NCBI RefSeq assembly: GCF_013141715.1
Contig: NZ_WHOA01000237.1
Coordinates: forward strand, 1-64,000
Direction of reading: 5' to 3'
Source of the DNA: Paenibacillus phytorum
GTDB taxonomy: Bacteria > Bacillota > Bacilli > Paenibacillales > NBRC-103111
Length of the DNA: 64,000 bases
Shown here: in pieces, positions 1-8,952 of the stretch
Numbering within the stretch: position 1 is the first letter of the stretch
Layout: every line of letters begins with the position of its first letter
Program-made: the position numbers and the translations under genes
Notes under the pieces: generated by a model
Told to the model about the DNA's origin: nothing
Databases searched by the model: none
The model's input: the letters and a program-made list of their open reading frames with translations, nothing else

Positions 1-61
1 TGTACATCAAAATCAGCTAAAAAGAGCCAATATACCGCCAAAGCGCCAAAAAAGATGTACA
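1..61. repeat. Inverted repeat TGTACATC/GATGTACA at window edge
   Basis: The octamer TGTACATC opens the window and its reverse complement GATGTACA ends at position 61, about 45 bases apart, with A/T-rich sequence between. This lies downstream of the minus-strand molybdopterin gene. It could be a weak stem or a chance pair; there is no T-run typical of a terminator. The rest of 62-167 shows nothing recognisable. Confidence 0.25.
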
Positions 62-167
62 TTTTGCAGCAAATTGCTAGATACGAAACAAATTCATCCA
101 ATTACTTGCACAAAATGCAGTAAAATGTCCGAATGTGCTTTAAAAAGCAGGATTTCATCGACTACCA

Positions 168-1181
168 CTAGCACTGATAAAACCCACCGTAACCCATCTC
201 CGTAATGTCGCTGCGCACGATGGTCTCGCCCGCGCAAATCCGCGGGAGCAGCACATCAAAGGACGTGTACGGGTCGTGCATCACGCAACCCGGCAAGCCC
301 ATTATCGGCACATCGCCCAGATAGCCGATCATCAGCATCGAGCCCGGCAGCATCGGCGTGCCGTAGCTGACCACGCGGGCGCCGGCCTGCTTGATCGCAC
401 CCGGTGTGCGATCATCCGGGTCCACGGACATGCCGCCCGTGACCAAAACCAGATCCACGCCCAGCGCTAGCAGCGCGTGGATCTCCCCCACAATCGCTTC
501 GCTGTCATCCGACACGAAGCGCTGATCTACTACCTCGGAGCCGAGCTGCGCCAGCTTCTCCTTCACAACCGGGCCGAATTTATCTTTGATTCGGCCCTTG
601 AAGACCTCGCTGCCCGTCGTAATAACGCCGACGCGCAGCTTGCGAAACGGCTTCACCTCAAGCAAGGTGAAGCCCTCCTCACGTCGAGCAGCAGCCAGGC
701 GCTCGACCTCCGCAACCTTCGCTTCGTCCACAATCAGCGGGATCACCCGCGTGCCGATTAACGAAGCGCCTGCCTGAACGACCGTGTTGCTGCGAATCGT
801 CGACAACACAACCTCATCGATAGCGTTCACACTGTCGACGAACGCCTTATCGATCTTGACCAAGCCGTGAATCGCCGATTTCACGTTCACTTTGCCCTCA
901 TGCGGCTCCGTCAGCGTGAGCCCATCCCCAGCAATGGCCTTCGCCATACGCTGCGCAGCTTCATCTTCATGGAGGTAACCTGGCTGCAGCTCCATCAAAT
1001 AGATGTGCTCCTTGCCAATGCTGAGCAAAGCAGGAATGTCCGCTTCCGTCACCTGATGCCCTTTGCGAAACAGCCGTCCCTTGAATTCACCTGGCAAAAT
1101 CTGCGTAAGATCATGGGGCAAAATCATGCCGATCGCATCTTCGACCTTGACTTCTCGCAGCATGGATTCATGTTCGCTCAC
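168..1181 (-). CDS. MoeA-like molybdopterin-binding protein
   Basis: A 337-residue protein of the MoCF (molybdopterin-binding) superfamily. The N-terminal half resembles the MoeA-linker region (VEDAIGMILPHDLTQ, GEFKGR, KGHQVTEADIP). The C-terminal half is a MoCF domain with LRVGVITTGSEVF near residue 183, the VLVTGGMSVDPDD loop and LPGCVM. It is shorter than canonical MoeA (about 400 residues) and lacks the usual C-terminal MoeA domain, matching a family common in Clostridia and Paenibacillaceae. Its role is probably in molybdenum insertion or handling of molybdopterin-AMP. The GTG start overlaps the stop of the upstream moaB-like gene as GTGA, so the two are translationally coupled. Confidence 0.8.
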   Translation of the reverse strand: MSEHESMLREVKVEDAIGMILPHDLTQILPGEFKGRLFRKGHQVTEADIPALLSIGKEHIYLMELQPGYLHEDEAAQRMAKAIAGDGLTLTEPHEGKVNVKSAIHGLVKIDKAFVDSVNAIDEVVLSTIRSNTVVQAGASLIGTRVIPLIVDEAKVAEVERLAAARREEGFTLLEVKPFRKLRVGVITTGSEVFKGRIKDKFGPVVKEKLAQLGSEVVDQRFVSDDSEAIVGEIHALLALGVDLVLVTGGMSVDPDDRTPGAIKQAGARVVSYGTPMLPGSMLMIGYLGDVPIMGLPGCVMHDPYTSFDVLLPRICAGETIVRSDITEMGYGGFYQC

Positions 1182-1669
1182 CCATGGTCACCTTCTTTGC
1201 CTGTCAGAATCCCCAGCGCATGCGGAAGCTGATCGATAATCGCCATCAGATTCTCCTGCACGCCTTTGGGGCTGCCCGGCAAATTAATGATCAGCGTGCG
1301 CCCGCGGATGCCGGATACCGCTCTGGAAAGCATCGCTTTCCGCGTTTTTTGCATCGAAATCATTCGCATGGCTTCTGCAAAACCAGGCGCAACTCGGTCA
1401 ATCACATTGAGCGTTGCTTCCGGTGTCACATCTCGGGGAGCTAGTCCCGTACCGCCAGTCGTTAAAATCAAATCTGCCTGATAATAATCCGTCATTTCTA
1501 TTAATGAAGCCATGATTTCATCCATCTCATCCGGAACGACCCGGTATTCGATGATCTCGCCTTGAATTTCCTCTTCAATCAGCTCGCGGATTACCTGAGC
1601 GCTAGTGTCTTCTCGTTCTCCTCGGTAACCGCGGTCACTGGCTGTCAAAATCGCAACTTTCCAGTGCAT
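1178..1669 (-). CDS. moaB: MogA/MoaB family molybdopterin adenylyltransferase
   Basis: A 163-residue single MoCF domain, the expected size. Visible features are VAILTASDRGYRGEREDTSA at the N-terminus, LILTTGGTGLAPRDVTPEAT (the GGTG and TPE signatures of the pterin site) and NLPGSPKGVQENL near the end. Members adenylate molybdopterin before molybdate insertion. A ribosome binding site (GAGAGGTGACGAAGG) precedes ATG. It is transcribed with the MoeA-like gene and lies just downstream of moaC on the same strand, so a cofactor-biosynthesis operon is likely. MoaB and MogA cannot be separated from sequence alone. Confidence 0.88.
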   Translation of the reverse strand: MHWKVAILTASDRGYRGEREDTSAQVIRELIEEEIQGEIIEYRVVPDEMDEIMASLIEMTDYYQADLILTTGGTGLAPRDVTPEATLNVIDRVAPGFAEAMRMISMQKTRKAMLSRAVSGIRGRTLIINLPGSPKGVQENLMAIIDQLPHALGILTGKEGDHG

Positions 1670-1780
1670 CCTTCGTCACCTCTCCCTTGTTAACTGAATG
1701 AGATAACCCCACTAACCTGAGTGATCGTCGACTTTCATTTCTATGAAAAAAAGTGCTTTATCTGTCTAGTCGCGTCACTG

Positions 1781-2269
1781 TCAACTATCTTGTCTGTGAA
1801 AATCCCCGTTTTTGCCGCCTGTTTTGAGGACAAGCAGCGTGGAGCTGATAATCATATCCTTCTCTACTGCTTTGCACATGTCGTAGACGGTTAGAGCAGC
1901 GGCAGATACGGCTGTTAAAGCCTCCATCTCAACGCCAGTCGGACCCGTCGTCCGAACAGTTGCTTCTATGTATAGTTCATTGTTGCCATTATCAGCAAAC
2001 TGAATATCAATGCCGGTCAGCGCAATCGGATGGCACATCGGAATCCAGTCTGACGTTTTTTTGGCGGCCATGATGCCAGCCACTTGCGCAACGGCGAGGA
2101 CGTCGCCTTTTTTCATTTTACCCTGCTTAATTAAATCGAGCGTCTCGCTCTTCATAATTAAAGTGGAACGCGCGGTAGCCGTACGCTTCGTCTCTGTTTT
2201 GTCCGAAATGTCGACCATTCGTGCTCGTCCCTGCTCATTAAAATGGGTTAATGGGGAAGAATCGGGCAA
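1781..2269 (-). CDS. moaC: Cyclic pyranopterin monophosphate synthase MoaC
   Basis: MoaC converts the MoaA product to cyclic pyranopterin monophosphate. The protein shows LTHFNEQGRARMVDIS at the start, then KGDVLAVAQVAGIMAAKKT, MCHPI and GVEMEALTAVSAAALTVYDM, all characteristic of MoaC. I place the start at a TTG (2269), which has an AGAGGTG Shine-Dalgarno six bases upstream, gives 162 residues (normal length) and leaves a 16-base gap after the cyclo-ligase stop. A longer reading from 2347 would overlap that gene in another frame and adds no family sequence. No moaA, moaD or moaE is in the window. Confidence 0.92.
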   Translation of the reverse strand: MPDSSPLTHFNEQGRARMVDISDKTETKRTATARSTLIMKSETLDLIKQGKMKKGDVLAVAQVAGIMAAKKTSDWIPMCHPIALTGIDIQFADNGNNELYIEATVRTTGPTGVEMEALTAVSAAALTVYDMCKAVEKDMIISSTLLVLKTGGKNGDFHRQDS

Positions 2270-2285
2270 AGCACTCACCTCTATT

Positions 2286-2915
2286 TTAGGTTTCTGATTT
2301 GAAGACCATTTTGCTCTCGGTGACGATCCCGTCAACTCGGAAATCATGCCAGGAAGAAGGAACCGCAGGAATCAATTGATTATCAAAAGCGGCCGCAACC
2401 GCAAATGGTCTCTTAAGCCCGCGCGCAGCAAATAGCTGCATGAAGCGATCATAAAAACCGCCCCCATAGCCCAGTCTTCCGAAATCTAGATCAAAAGCAA
2501 GCCCTGGCACTAAGATCATAGATAGGGTGGACAAATCGTGCTCAATCGGCACCTCGCTGCGAGGTTCTCTGATGCCATATGCCCCGCTTTCCACATCTTC
2601 ATAGCTGCTTATGACATGCAAATTCATTGTCTTCGTATCTGCTACAACCTTCGGCACAAGCACACGAATTCCCTTCTGCCAACACCATTCCATCAGAGGG
2701 GCAACATCCGGCTCAGACCGAAAAGGCATATAACTCATGATCGTAGGCGGAGCGGACGTTTCATTCTGTCCATGCCCAAGAAGCCTATCGCTGCATAGTT
2801 TTATCAATCTTTCATTTATGCGCTGCTGCTTCTCTTCACGTTCTTCAGACATGATGGAGGAGCGCAGTTCTTCCATTTCTTTACGTAATTCGATTTTCCG
2901 CTCTCGGATGTTCAT
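2286..2915 (-). CDS. 5-formyltetrahydrofolate cyclo-ligase
   Basis: A 209-residue protein of the 5-FTHF cyclo-ligase family (YqgN type), which converts 5-formyl-THF to 5,10-methenyl-THF with ATP. The N-terminal IRERKIELRKEMEELR matches the basic ATP-binding helix. The signature GLAFDLDFGRLGYGGGFYDR is present near residue 160. Length is normal (about 190-210). It sits 16 bases upstream of moaC, probably co-transcribed; the functional link is likely only operonic. Confidence 0.92.
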   Translation of the reverse strand: MNIRERKIELRKEMEELRSSIMSEEREEKQQRINERLIKLCSDRLLGHGQNETSAPPTIMSYMPFRSEPDVAPLMEWCWQKGIRVLVPKVVADTKTMNLHVISSYEDVESGAYGIREPRSEVPIEHDLSTLSMILVPGLAFDLDFGRLGYGGGFYDRFMQLFAARGLKRPFAVAAAFDNQLIPAVPSSWHDFRVDGIVTESKMVFKSET

Positions 2916-2980
2916 ACTAGCTTCAGCCCTTCCCTAACGAGGAGTGGTTTCCCCCATTTTAACATAAACAAGGAAAAAAA

Positions 2981-3820
2981 CTATACTTGCACTGGGGACT
3001 TCAGTCGAATGAGCGTTATTACGGGAAAATGGTCCGAGAATATCGTCGGAATCGCCCATGAAGTTTGGACATTTTTCCTATTCGTGAAGATGTGATCGAT
3101 CCTTTTTCCATCCACAAATGTCGATTTCACATCAGCTCGTAATGGCACATTGGTGAGCTGATCTGTGTCTATTTTGAACGGAAAGGAGTCTAATTCCATA
3201 TTAAAATCCCCCGCGACAACAAGTGGGTCATCATAGTTTGTTACCATTTCTGAAATGCGAGCAAGTTGAAGGCTTCGATCCTCTTTGGTCAGACCCAAAT
3301 GCGTGGTGGCTATTCGAACAGGTTTAGAATTCACCTTGATTTTTACCTCTAACAGACTTCTAGTTTCCTTATTACCTGGAAGCAGCGTATAACTGCTGTC
3401 CTCAATCGGATAACGGCTCAGAATCGCATTGCCATATTGCCCGGCCGTATAGGTTAAACTAGGTGAAAAACGCATATCCATCCCAAGAAGCTCGGCCAAT
3501 TCCTTCGCTTGATCCACATACCCGCTGCGCCAGCGGTAACGATCCACTTCTTGCAAGGCGATGATGTCGGCTTTTTCATTTTGAATGAGCTCAGCAATAC
3601 GTTGTATATTTACTCTACCATCTAAACCTTCACCGTGGTGGATATTAAACGTCATAATCGTGAATGCTGCTGGGGAAGTGGTTGAACTAGACGCGGGAAT
3701 TGCAGATATGGCCTGCCTCCCATTATCTGATGAGCTTGTTACTCCTTGACATAGAAATATCAACAGAAGCAGGACCAAGAACATAAAGCCTATATTCTTA
3801 GCATGCCTCAAAAGTACCAT
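2981..3820 (-). CDS. Secreted endonuclease/exonuclease/phosphatase family protein
   Basis: A 279-residue protein with an N-terminal hydrophobic segment (residues about 10-28, FMFLVLLLLIFLCQGV) acting as signal peptide or anchor, followed by an EEP domain. Motifs are MTFNIHHGEG, DIIALQEVDR (catalytic Glu), TTHLG, VVAGDFNM (GDFN) and a terminal DHFPV (SDHFP His). All metal and catalytic positions of the fold seem present. Substrate is unknown; relatives include sphingomyelinase-like phosphodiesterases and nucleases. Extracytoplasmic location is inferred. Confidence 0.82.
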   Translation of the reverse strand: MVLLRHAKNIGFMFLVLLLLIFLCQGVTSSSDNGRQAISAIPASSSTTSPAAFTIMTFNIHHGEGLDGRVNIQRIAELIQNEKADIIALQEVDRYRWRSGYVDQAKELAELLGMDMRFSPSLTYTAGQYGNAILSRYPIEDSSYTLLPGNKETRSLLEVKIKVNSKPVRIATTHLGLTKEDRSLQLARISEMVTNYDDPLVVAGDFNMELDSFPFKIDTDQLTNVPLRADVKSTFVDGKRIDHIFTNRKNVQTSWAIPTIFSDHFPVITLIRLKSPVQV

Positions 3821-3894
3821 TTACCCATCCCCCACCCATTCTGATCTATGCAAAATTAAGCATACGATGCCCTCGCGCATGGTGTATACTAGTG

Positions 3895-3900
3895 AATTGA
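3895..3900 (+). promoter_or_regulatory. Possible -10 (TATACT) upstream of the ABC-F gene
   Basis: TATACT lies about 70 bases before the ABC-F start. The matching -35 position is poor, so this is a weak sigma-A candidate only. Confidence 0.3.
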
Positions 3901-3971
3901 TGGGATTTATAAGCCAACGAAAAGGCGGGCAAGATCAGGTCCTTTCATTAATAAGCAGGAGGTAGCAGCAG

Positions 3972-5924
3972 ATGCTATTACAGGTTTCTAACATTTCAAA
4001 AAGCTATGGGGTACGTTCCGTACTCTCCAATATAACGCTACAGATCGAAAACAGGGAACGGATCGGTTTAGTTGGCGTGAATGGCGCCGGCAAATCGACG
4101 TTGCTCCAAATTATTGCCGGCGAAATGTCCTATGACAGCGGTGACTTATTCAAGGCGAAAGAAACGAAAATCGGCTATTTGAAGCAAAATAGTGGACTGC
4201 ATACGGACAAGTCTATCTGGAACGAGCTGCTCAGCGTGTTTAGTTCCTTGCTGGAAACAGAGCGAGAGCTTCGAGAGCTTGAAGCGTTAATGGCAGATCC
4301 TGATCTAATCTCGGATGAAAAAAAGTACGAAACCACAATGAATCGTTATGCTCAGCGCTCCGAATGGTTCCGTGAACATGGGGGCTATGAAATTGAAGCG
4401 AAAATCCGCGGCATTTTGCACGGGATGGGCTTTGGACAATTTCCTCCAGATACGTTAGTCAAAACGCTTAGCGGCGGTCAGAAAACAAGGCTTGCCCTTG
4501 CCAAAATGCTGCTCGAAGAACCCGATCTGCTCATGCTCGATGAGCCGACGAACCATTTGGACATTCCGACGCTAACTTGGCTGGAAGGTTATTTACGCGG
4601 CTATCCGGGCGCTATTCTGGTCGTATCTCATGACCGTTTCTTCCTCGATGCTTTGGTGACTTCTATTTATGAAATTGAGCGAAATGCTTCCAAACGATAT
4701 ACCGGGAACTACTCCCGATTCATCGAGATTAAAGAAGCTAATTATGAAATCGAAATGAAGCAGTTCGAGAAGCAGCAGGATGAAATTGCAAAGCTGGAGG
4801 ATTTTGTTCAGCGCAATATTGTGCGTGCTTCCACGACGAAGAGAGCGCAGAGCCGCCGCAAGCAGCTGGAGAAAATGGATCGACTCGATAAGCCGATGGG
4901 GGATTTGAAGCGGGCTTCGTTTTCTTTTGAAATCGAGCAGACTTCCGGCAAGGAAGTGCTGCAGGTTGATCGTTTGGCGCTTTCCTATGATGGAAAGAAC
5001 CGATTGCTCGATGGCGTCTCCTTCCAGCTTCGTCGTTCGGAAACCGCTGCACTCATTGGACCCAATGGTGTAGGTAAATCCACCTTGCTCAAAACATTAA
5101 TTGGTCAGCACAAACAAGACGCAGGCACCTTCAAATGGGGCGCTGGCGTCACGATTGGCTATTATGATCAGGAGCAAACAGGACTGACCCCGACTAACAA
5201 CGTGCTGGAGGAAGTGTGGAACACATATCCGCATCTGGAAGAAGCACGCATTCGGACTGTGCTCGGAAGCTTTCTTTTTAGCGGCGAAGATGTGTTCAAA
5301 AAGGTTGCGGCCTTAAGCGGCGGGGAAAAAGCGCGTGTAGCCTTAGCAAAGCTAATGCTGCAAAAAGCGAATGTTTTGATCCTCGATGAGCCTACCAACC
5401 ATTTGGATTTGTACAGTAAAGAGGTTTTGGAATCGGCATTGATGGATTACGAGGGTACTCTCCTCTTCATCTCCCATGACCGTTACTTCCTGAACAAAAT
5501 GGCTGAGAGTATGCTCGATCTGCAAAAGGATGGGCTTACGAGCTATCTCGGCAACTACGACGATTACGTGGAGAAAAAGGCCGAGCTCGCCGAGATGGAA
5601 GCGAAGCGTCTGGCCAAAGAAGCAGAGAAGAAGGCTGCTGGAGGCAGCGGTGCTAGTGCTGGAAAAAGTGATCCCACCAGCGGTGGTGGGTATGAAGCAG
5701 ACAAACTGGCGAAGCGCGAAGAACGCAGCCGCCAGCGCAAGCTGGAGCAGCTCGAGCTGGACATCGCTCGGCTGGAAGACGAAGTGTCCGCCTTGGAGGC
5801 GGAGCTTGCTGATCCAGCTGTGTATAACAACTATGTGCTCGTTCAAGAGAAGACCGCTGCGGTAGATGAGCGGAAGAGTGCACTCGCTGCTTGTTATGAG
5901 GAGTGGGAGCTTTTGTTGGCTTGA
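3972..5924 (+). CDS. ydiF: ABC-F family ATPase (YdiF/Uup type)
   Basis: A 650-residue soluble protein with two ABC domains and no membrane segments. Walker A motifs are GVNGAGKST (about 35-43) and GPNGVGKST (second half), signatures LSGGQKTR and LSGGEKAR, and Walker B motifs LLMLDEPTNHLD and VLILDEPTNHLD. A basic linker (TTKRAQSRRKQLEKMDRLDK) joins the domains. The C-terminus is a charged coiled coil typical of Uup/YdiF. ABC-F proteins act on the ribosome at the tRNA exit site; whether this one is a translation factor or an antibiotic-resistance type cannot be told, but its position near tsaD and moaC, as in Bacillus subtilis, favours a housekeeping role. AGGAGG precedes the ATG. Confidence 0.93.
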   Translation: MLLQVSNISKSYGVRSVLSNITLQIENRERIGLVGVNGAGKSTLLQIIAGEMSYDSGDLFKAKETKIGYLKQNSGLHTDKSIWNELLSVFSSLLETERELRELEALMADPDLISDEKKYETTMNRYAQRSEWFREHGGYEIEAKIRGILHGMGFGQFPPDTLVKTLSGGQKTRLALAKMLLEEPDLLMLDEPTNHLDIPTLTWLEGYLRGYPGAILVVSHDRFFLDALVTSIYEIERNASKRYTGNYSRFIEIKEANYEIEMKQFEKQQDEIAKLEDFVQRNIVRASTTKRAQSRRKQLEKMDRLDKPMGDLKRASFSFEIEQTSGKEVLQVDRLALSYDGKNRLLDGVSFQLRRSETAALIGPNGVGKSTLLKTLIGQHKQDAGTFKWGAGVTIGYYDQEQTGLTPTNNVLEEVWNTYPHLEEARIRTVLGSFLFSGEDVFKKVAALSGGEKARVALAKLMLQKANVLILDEPTNHLDLYSKEVLESALMDYEGTLLFISHDRYFLNKMAESMLDLQKDGLTSYLGNYDDYVEKKAELAEMEAKRLAKEAEKKAAGGSGASAGKSDPTSGGGYEADKLAKREERSRQRKLEQLELDIARLEDEVSALEAELADPAVYNNYVLVQEKTAAVDERKSALAACYEEWELLLA

Positions 5925-5943
5925 TGGGTTATCACTTAGCGGA

Positions 5944-6533
5944 TCAATGCCTCGGAAGCGGGAATTTGTTGGACTGAGAGCGCGAAATTGGGCCTCTCGG
6001 GCTCCGTTCCGCTCGTGAGGCAGCCTAAGGGGATCTAAAACGACCTCTCAGCTGCTCAATGCCTCAATGGCGGGGTTTTTCTGAGCTGAGAGCGATGATT
6101 TCGACCTCTCAGACGCATTTCCGCTCGTGAGGCAGCTTGAGAGGATCTAACACGACCTCTCAGCTGGTCAATGCCTCCGTGGCGGGGGTTTTCTGAGCTG
6201 AGAGCGATGATTTCGACCTCTCAGACGCATTTCTGCTCGTGAGCCAACCTGAGAGGATCTAACACGACCTCTCAGCTGCTCAATGCCTTAATGGCGGGGG
6301 TTTTCTGAGCTGAGAGCGATAATTTAGACCTCTCAGACGCATTTCCGCTCGTGAGGCAGCCTGAGGGGATCTAAAACGACCTCTCAGCTGATTCTTGTCC
6401 CTATGAGCGGGGATTTACCGCGCTGAGAGAGCTTATTTGTTTCTCTCAGACCCGTTTCTGCTCGCTCGTAAGGTTGCACGAGAGTCCAAAAAGGACCACT
6501 CACCTTAATCCATGCCTCGGAGGCGGGGATTAT
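5944..6533. repeat. Array of 112-bp tandem repeats
   Basis: The word TCAATGCC starts at 5944, 6056, 6168 and 6280, and CTGAGAG at 5974, 6086, 6198, 6310 and 6423, giving a period of exactly 112 bp over four units and a decayed fifth. Each unit holds two dyads: CTGAGAG...CTCTCAG around GCGATGATTTCGAC and again around GATCTAACACGAC. A last divergent copy (6509-6533) overlaps the 3' end of the neighbouring membrane-protein gene. The array fills the gap between two convergent genes and has no ORF of its own. Confidence 0.9.
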
Positions 6534-8952
6534 CTGTTTCCAGCTCCTGCAATCGCAGGAGTTGCATCGGTACGGCGACGAAGATGATCAACGTCGCTGC
6601 TGCAACAATGCCGGAGTCGTTAAGCAGCAGCGCTGCGATGGCTCCGATCATATTGGCCGAGAACCCGTACATCCAGTACGGGTATTTGTGCTGCCACAAG
6701 CGGAGTCGGCCGCGGGGACGGAGCACAAGTACAGCCATGACGAAGAGGCTGGTGATGAGCACTTTGCTCCACGCGGATGCACGAAGCAAGTGCACGTTCA
6801 TCCGCAGCTTGCGCTCGATCAGCTGTCCGATCTGATCGAAGTGCCCGGCGTGCAGCGCGTGAAACGCACGCCCGACATGGCTCTCCCGCGCGAATGCCGC
6901 GGGAGAATCGGCGCTGTTGAGCAGCCACAGCGCCCCAAGCCCCAGCGCGAGCAGCGCCGACAGCAGGGCTGCGCCCCTGCCTAGGCGCAGCTCGCTCCAG
7001 CGTTCGCCGGCGAAGCAATGCGCGCCGGCTACGCCGAAGGCGACCGCGGCGCTCAAGGCGCCGCCCGCGTTCGCGCCCAGTGACGGTGCCGCCAGGCACC
7101 CCGTCACGAGCAAGAACGCCCCGCACGCGAGCAGCGCGGCGGCAGGCGAAGCCGCCGCGACTCCGAGGCGCGGCGATGCCTCCCTCTTCCCGCTCCCAAC
7201 AAGGAGCGGCTCAATCCCACCAAGCCTGCGCAGCGCGGGCTGCCCACCTCCATGACGGCGCTGCAAAACCGCCGTCACGCCTAGAACGAGGGCGCCGATC
7301 AAGACGCCCATGTACTCATTCCCGATGCCGTAGTAGCGGGCACCGATCATCGGATCATAACCCAGAATGGAATATTTCATAGCATGGGCCCCTGTACTGC
7401 CATCCAGCGTTATGATCAACGCGTTCCCAAGACCAAGCCAGATCATGGCTGTGGATAGGCGGCATTTTTCCATAACTGCAGAAATTAGCAGCGTGCACAC
7501 AATAAAAACGGCAGTCAGCACCCCCATCGTTCCTTCTATCCCTATTTTTGTTGTCAGAGGAACAACCAACCAGCCCATCAACAGCATAACTGCAGGCGCC
7601 GTGGGCAATGAGAAAAGCAGCGTACGCACACTCCTGCGCCAAGGTAATGCCCTTCCTTCAAGATATCCAGTGTCTGCCTGTCTTTTTTTAATCCACAGAC
7701 CATACATCAAACTCAAGAGCAATACGAGCATTTCATAAGTAACAAACGGATATAGCAGCAGCGGCCTACTGCGGTAAATCATCTGCATGCTGCTCTGTTC
7801 CCTGATAAGCCCAGCAAGAACGTCATTTTTCCCCATATAGGATAAAGGAATGCCCATCAGCCCACTCGGCACCGGGATATTGAACTCTTTTAGCAATGAA
7901 CTTGTGAAATCTTGCGCCGTGACTACACCTTGCCTGCGAGTAGATTCCGAAACTAATATTGCTCCTCTGCTGTCGTTCGTGTAATGAAGGATAGGAGATA
8001 AATAGGCTTTGGCTCTAGCCGCCTCACTATTCACTTCCGGAGAGAAAATCCACATGCTTTCCTCCTCCGTCATTCCTGCTACCACTTGACCTAACCATTG
8101 ATCCATTTCCCTCAATACTTGCCCTTTCAACTGCGTGAAACGTTCTTCGTTGTAATGCTCTTTATCCATGTAAAGTCTGTACAAATCACCTAATTCGACT
8201 AGTGTAATACCGGACAGCTTCCTTTTTTCCCACAAAGAACGCAATTGTGCATAATTGGCACTAACACCGTATGGTCTATCCACAACCACAGTTAAGACGT
8301 CATCTCCGAGTGCACCTTTGTCCACAAAACCATTGGAATCCATGAGCATAAGCGGACTGTAGCGCCGCAATTTCTTTTCTTCGATGCCTGATCTCTTCCC
8401 TAAATCACTGCTTCCCAACACGGAACGAACAACACCATACTCCTTCAACAATTCCCCTAGGATACCTGTTCCATATGCTTGGTTCTCATTAGCCCGCTGC
8501 AGCAACGTGATGTCAGGCACCAGTACTGCGTCAGCTTCAACCTGTTTTTCTTCCTGGCAGCAGCCTGTGTAACGATTCATAAGTTCGGAAAAACGAATAC
8601 CTTGCTTTGTTTCTTTTGCTTCAAAAGCCTGCACTTCTGCAATGCCTACGGAAGGTGCTCCTGCTCCCAACGAGATATACACGTCTCTCATCGTTCGGCT
8701 TGATGTACGAATGTTCATAGCCCCAACTGCACTTAACTCCGTCAGCCGGCGTAAATGGGGGAGCTCCGCAAGTTGATCGGGTCGGAGCTCCATGAACGAT
8801 AAACCCGGTATTGAAACCACCGTTACCTGCTTGGACTTTACTTCGTTGTGGATGGATTGGTCAAAACCAGCTGCTATTCCCTCCGCACCTGTGGACAACT
8901 CTAACAATAAAGTTAAGATACCCACAAATATGCCTGCTATTTTTACTTTCAA
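6505..8952 (-). CDS. Large membrane protein of unknown function
   Basis: An 815-residue protein starting at TTG with GGGTG seven bases upstream. Layout: an N-terminal signal anchor (about 5-27); a soluble region to about 390, presumably outside the cell, with VTVVSIPGLSFMEL, VYISLGAGAPS and VLTVVVDRP segments that recall alkaline-phosphatase-superfamily folds without a clear active site; then roughly ten membrane helices, interrupted by a GC-rich, Ala/Arg-rich loop coded near 7000-7260. The C-terminal residues DNPRLRGMD are encoded by a copy of the 112-bp repeat. I do not recognise a named family, and the function is open. Confidence 0.7.
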   Translation of the reverse strand: MKVKIAGIFVGILTLLLELSTGAEGIAAGFDQSIHNEVKSKQVTVVSIPGLSFMELRPDQLAELPHLRRLTELSAVGAMNIRTSSRTMRDVYISLGAGAPSVGIAEVQAFEAKETKQGIRFSELMNRYTGCCQEEKQVEADAVLVPDITLLQRANENQAYGTGILGELLKEYGVVRSVLGSSDLGKRSGIEEKKLRRYSPLMLMDSNGFVDKGALGDDVLTVVVDRPYGVSANYAQLRSLWEKRKLSGITLVELGDLYRLYMDKEHYNEERFTQLKGQVLREMDQWLGQVVAGMTEEESMWIFSPEVNSEAARAKAYLSPILHYTNDSRGAILVSESTRRQGVVTAQDFTSSLLKEFNIPVPSGLMGIPLSYMGKNDVLAGLIREQSSMQMIYRSRPLLLYPFVTYEMLVLLLSLMYGLWIKKRQADTGYLEGRALPWRRSVRTLLFSLPTAPAVMLLMGWLVVPLTTKIGIEGTMGVLTAVFIVCTLLISAVMEKCRLSTAMIWLGLGNALIITLDGSTGAHAMKYSILGYDPMIGARYYGIGNEYMGVLIGALVLGVTAVLQRRHGGGQPALRRLGGIEPLLVGSGKREASPRLGVAAASPAAALLACGAFLLVTGCLAAPSLGANAGGALSAAVAFGVAGAHCFAGERWSELRLGRGAALLSALLALGLGALWLLNSADSPAAFARESHVGRAFHALHAGHFDQIGQLIERKLRMNVHLLRASAWSKVLITSLFVMAVLVLRPRGRLRLWQHKYPYWMYGFSANMIGAIAALLLNDSGIVAAATLIIFVAVPMQLLRLQELETDNPRLRGMD

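Noticed and set aside
2270..2347. Longer N-terminus for MoaC
   Set aside because: It would overlap the cyclo-ligase gene and adds no conserved residues; the TTG at 2269 has a good ribosome binding site.
5352..5846. 164-codon minus-strand ORF within the ABC-F gene
   Set aside because: Antisense to the second ABC domain; its sequence mirrors the coding strand's conserved motifs.
5944..6533. CRISPR array
   Set aside because: The 112-bp units are contiguous repeats without unique spacers, and there are no cas genes.
6620..7126. 168-codon Arg-rich ORF within the membrane-protein gene
   Set aside because: Frame-shifted shadow of the GC-rich segment; its Arg-rich composition is an artefact of that region.
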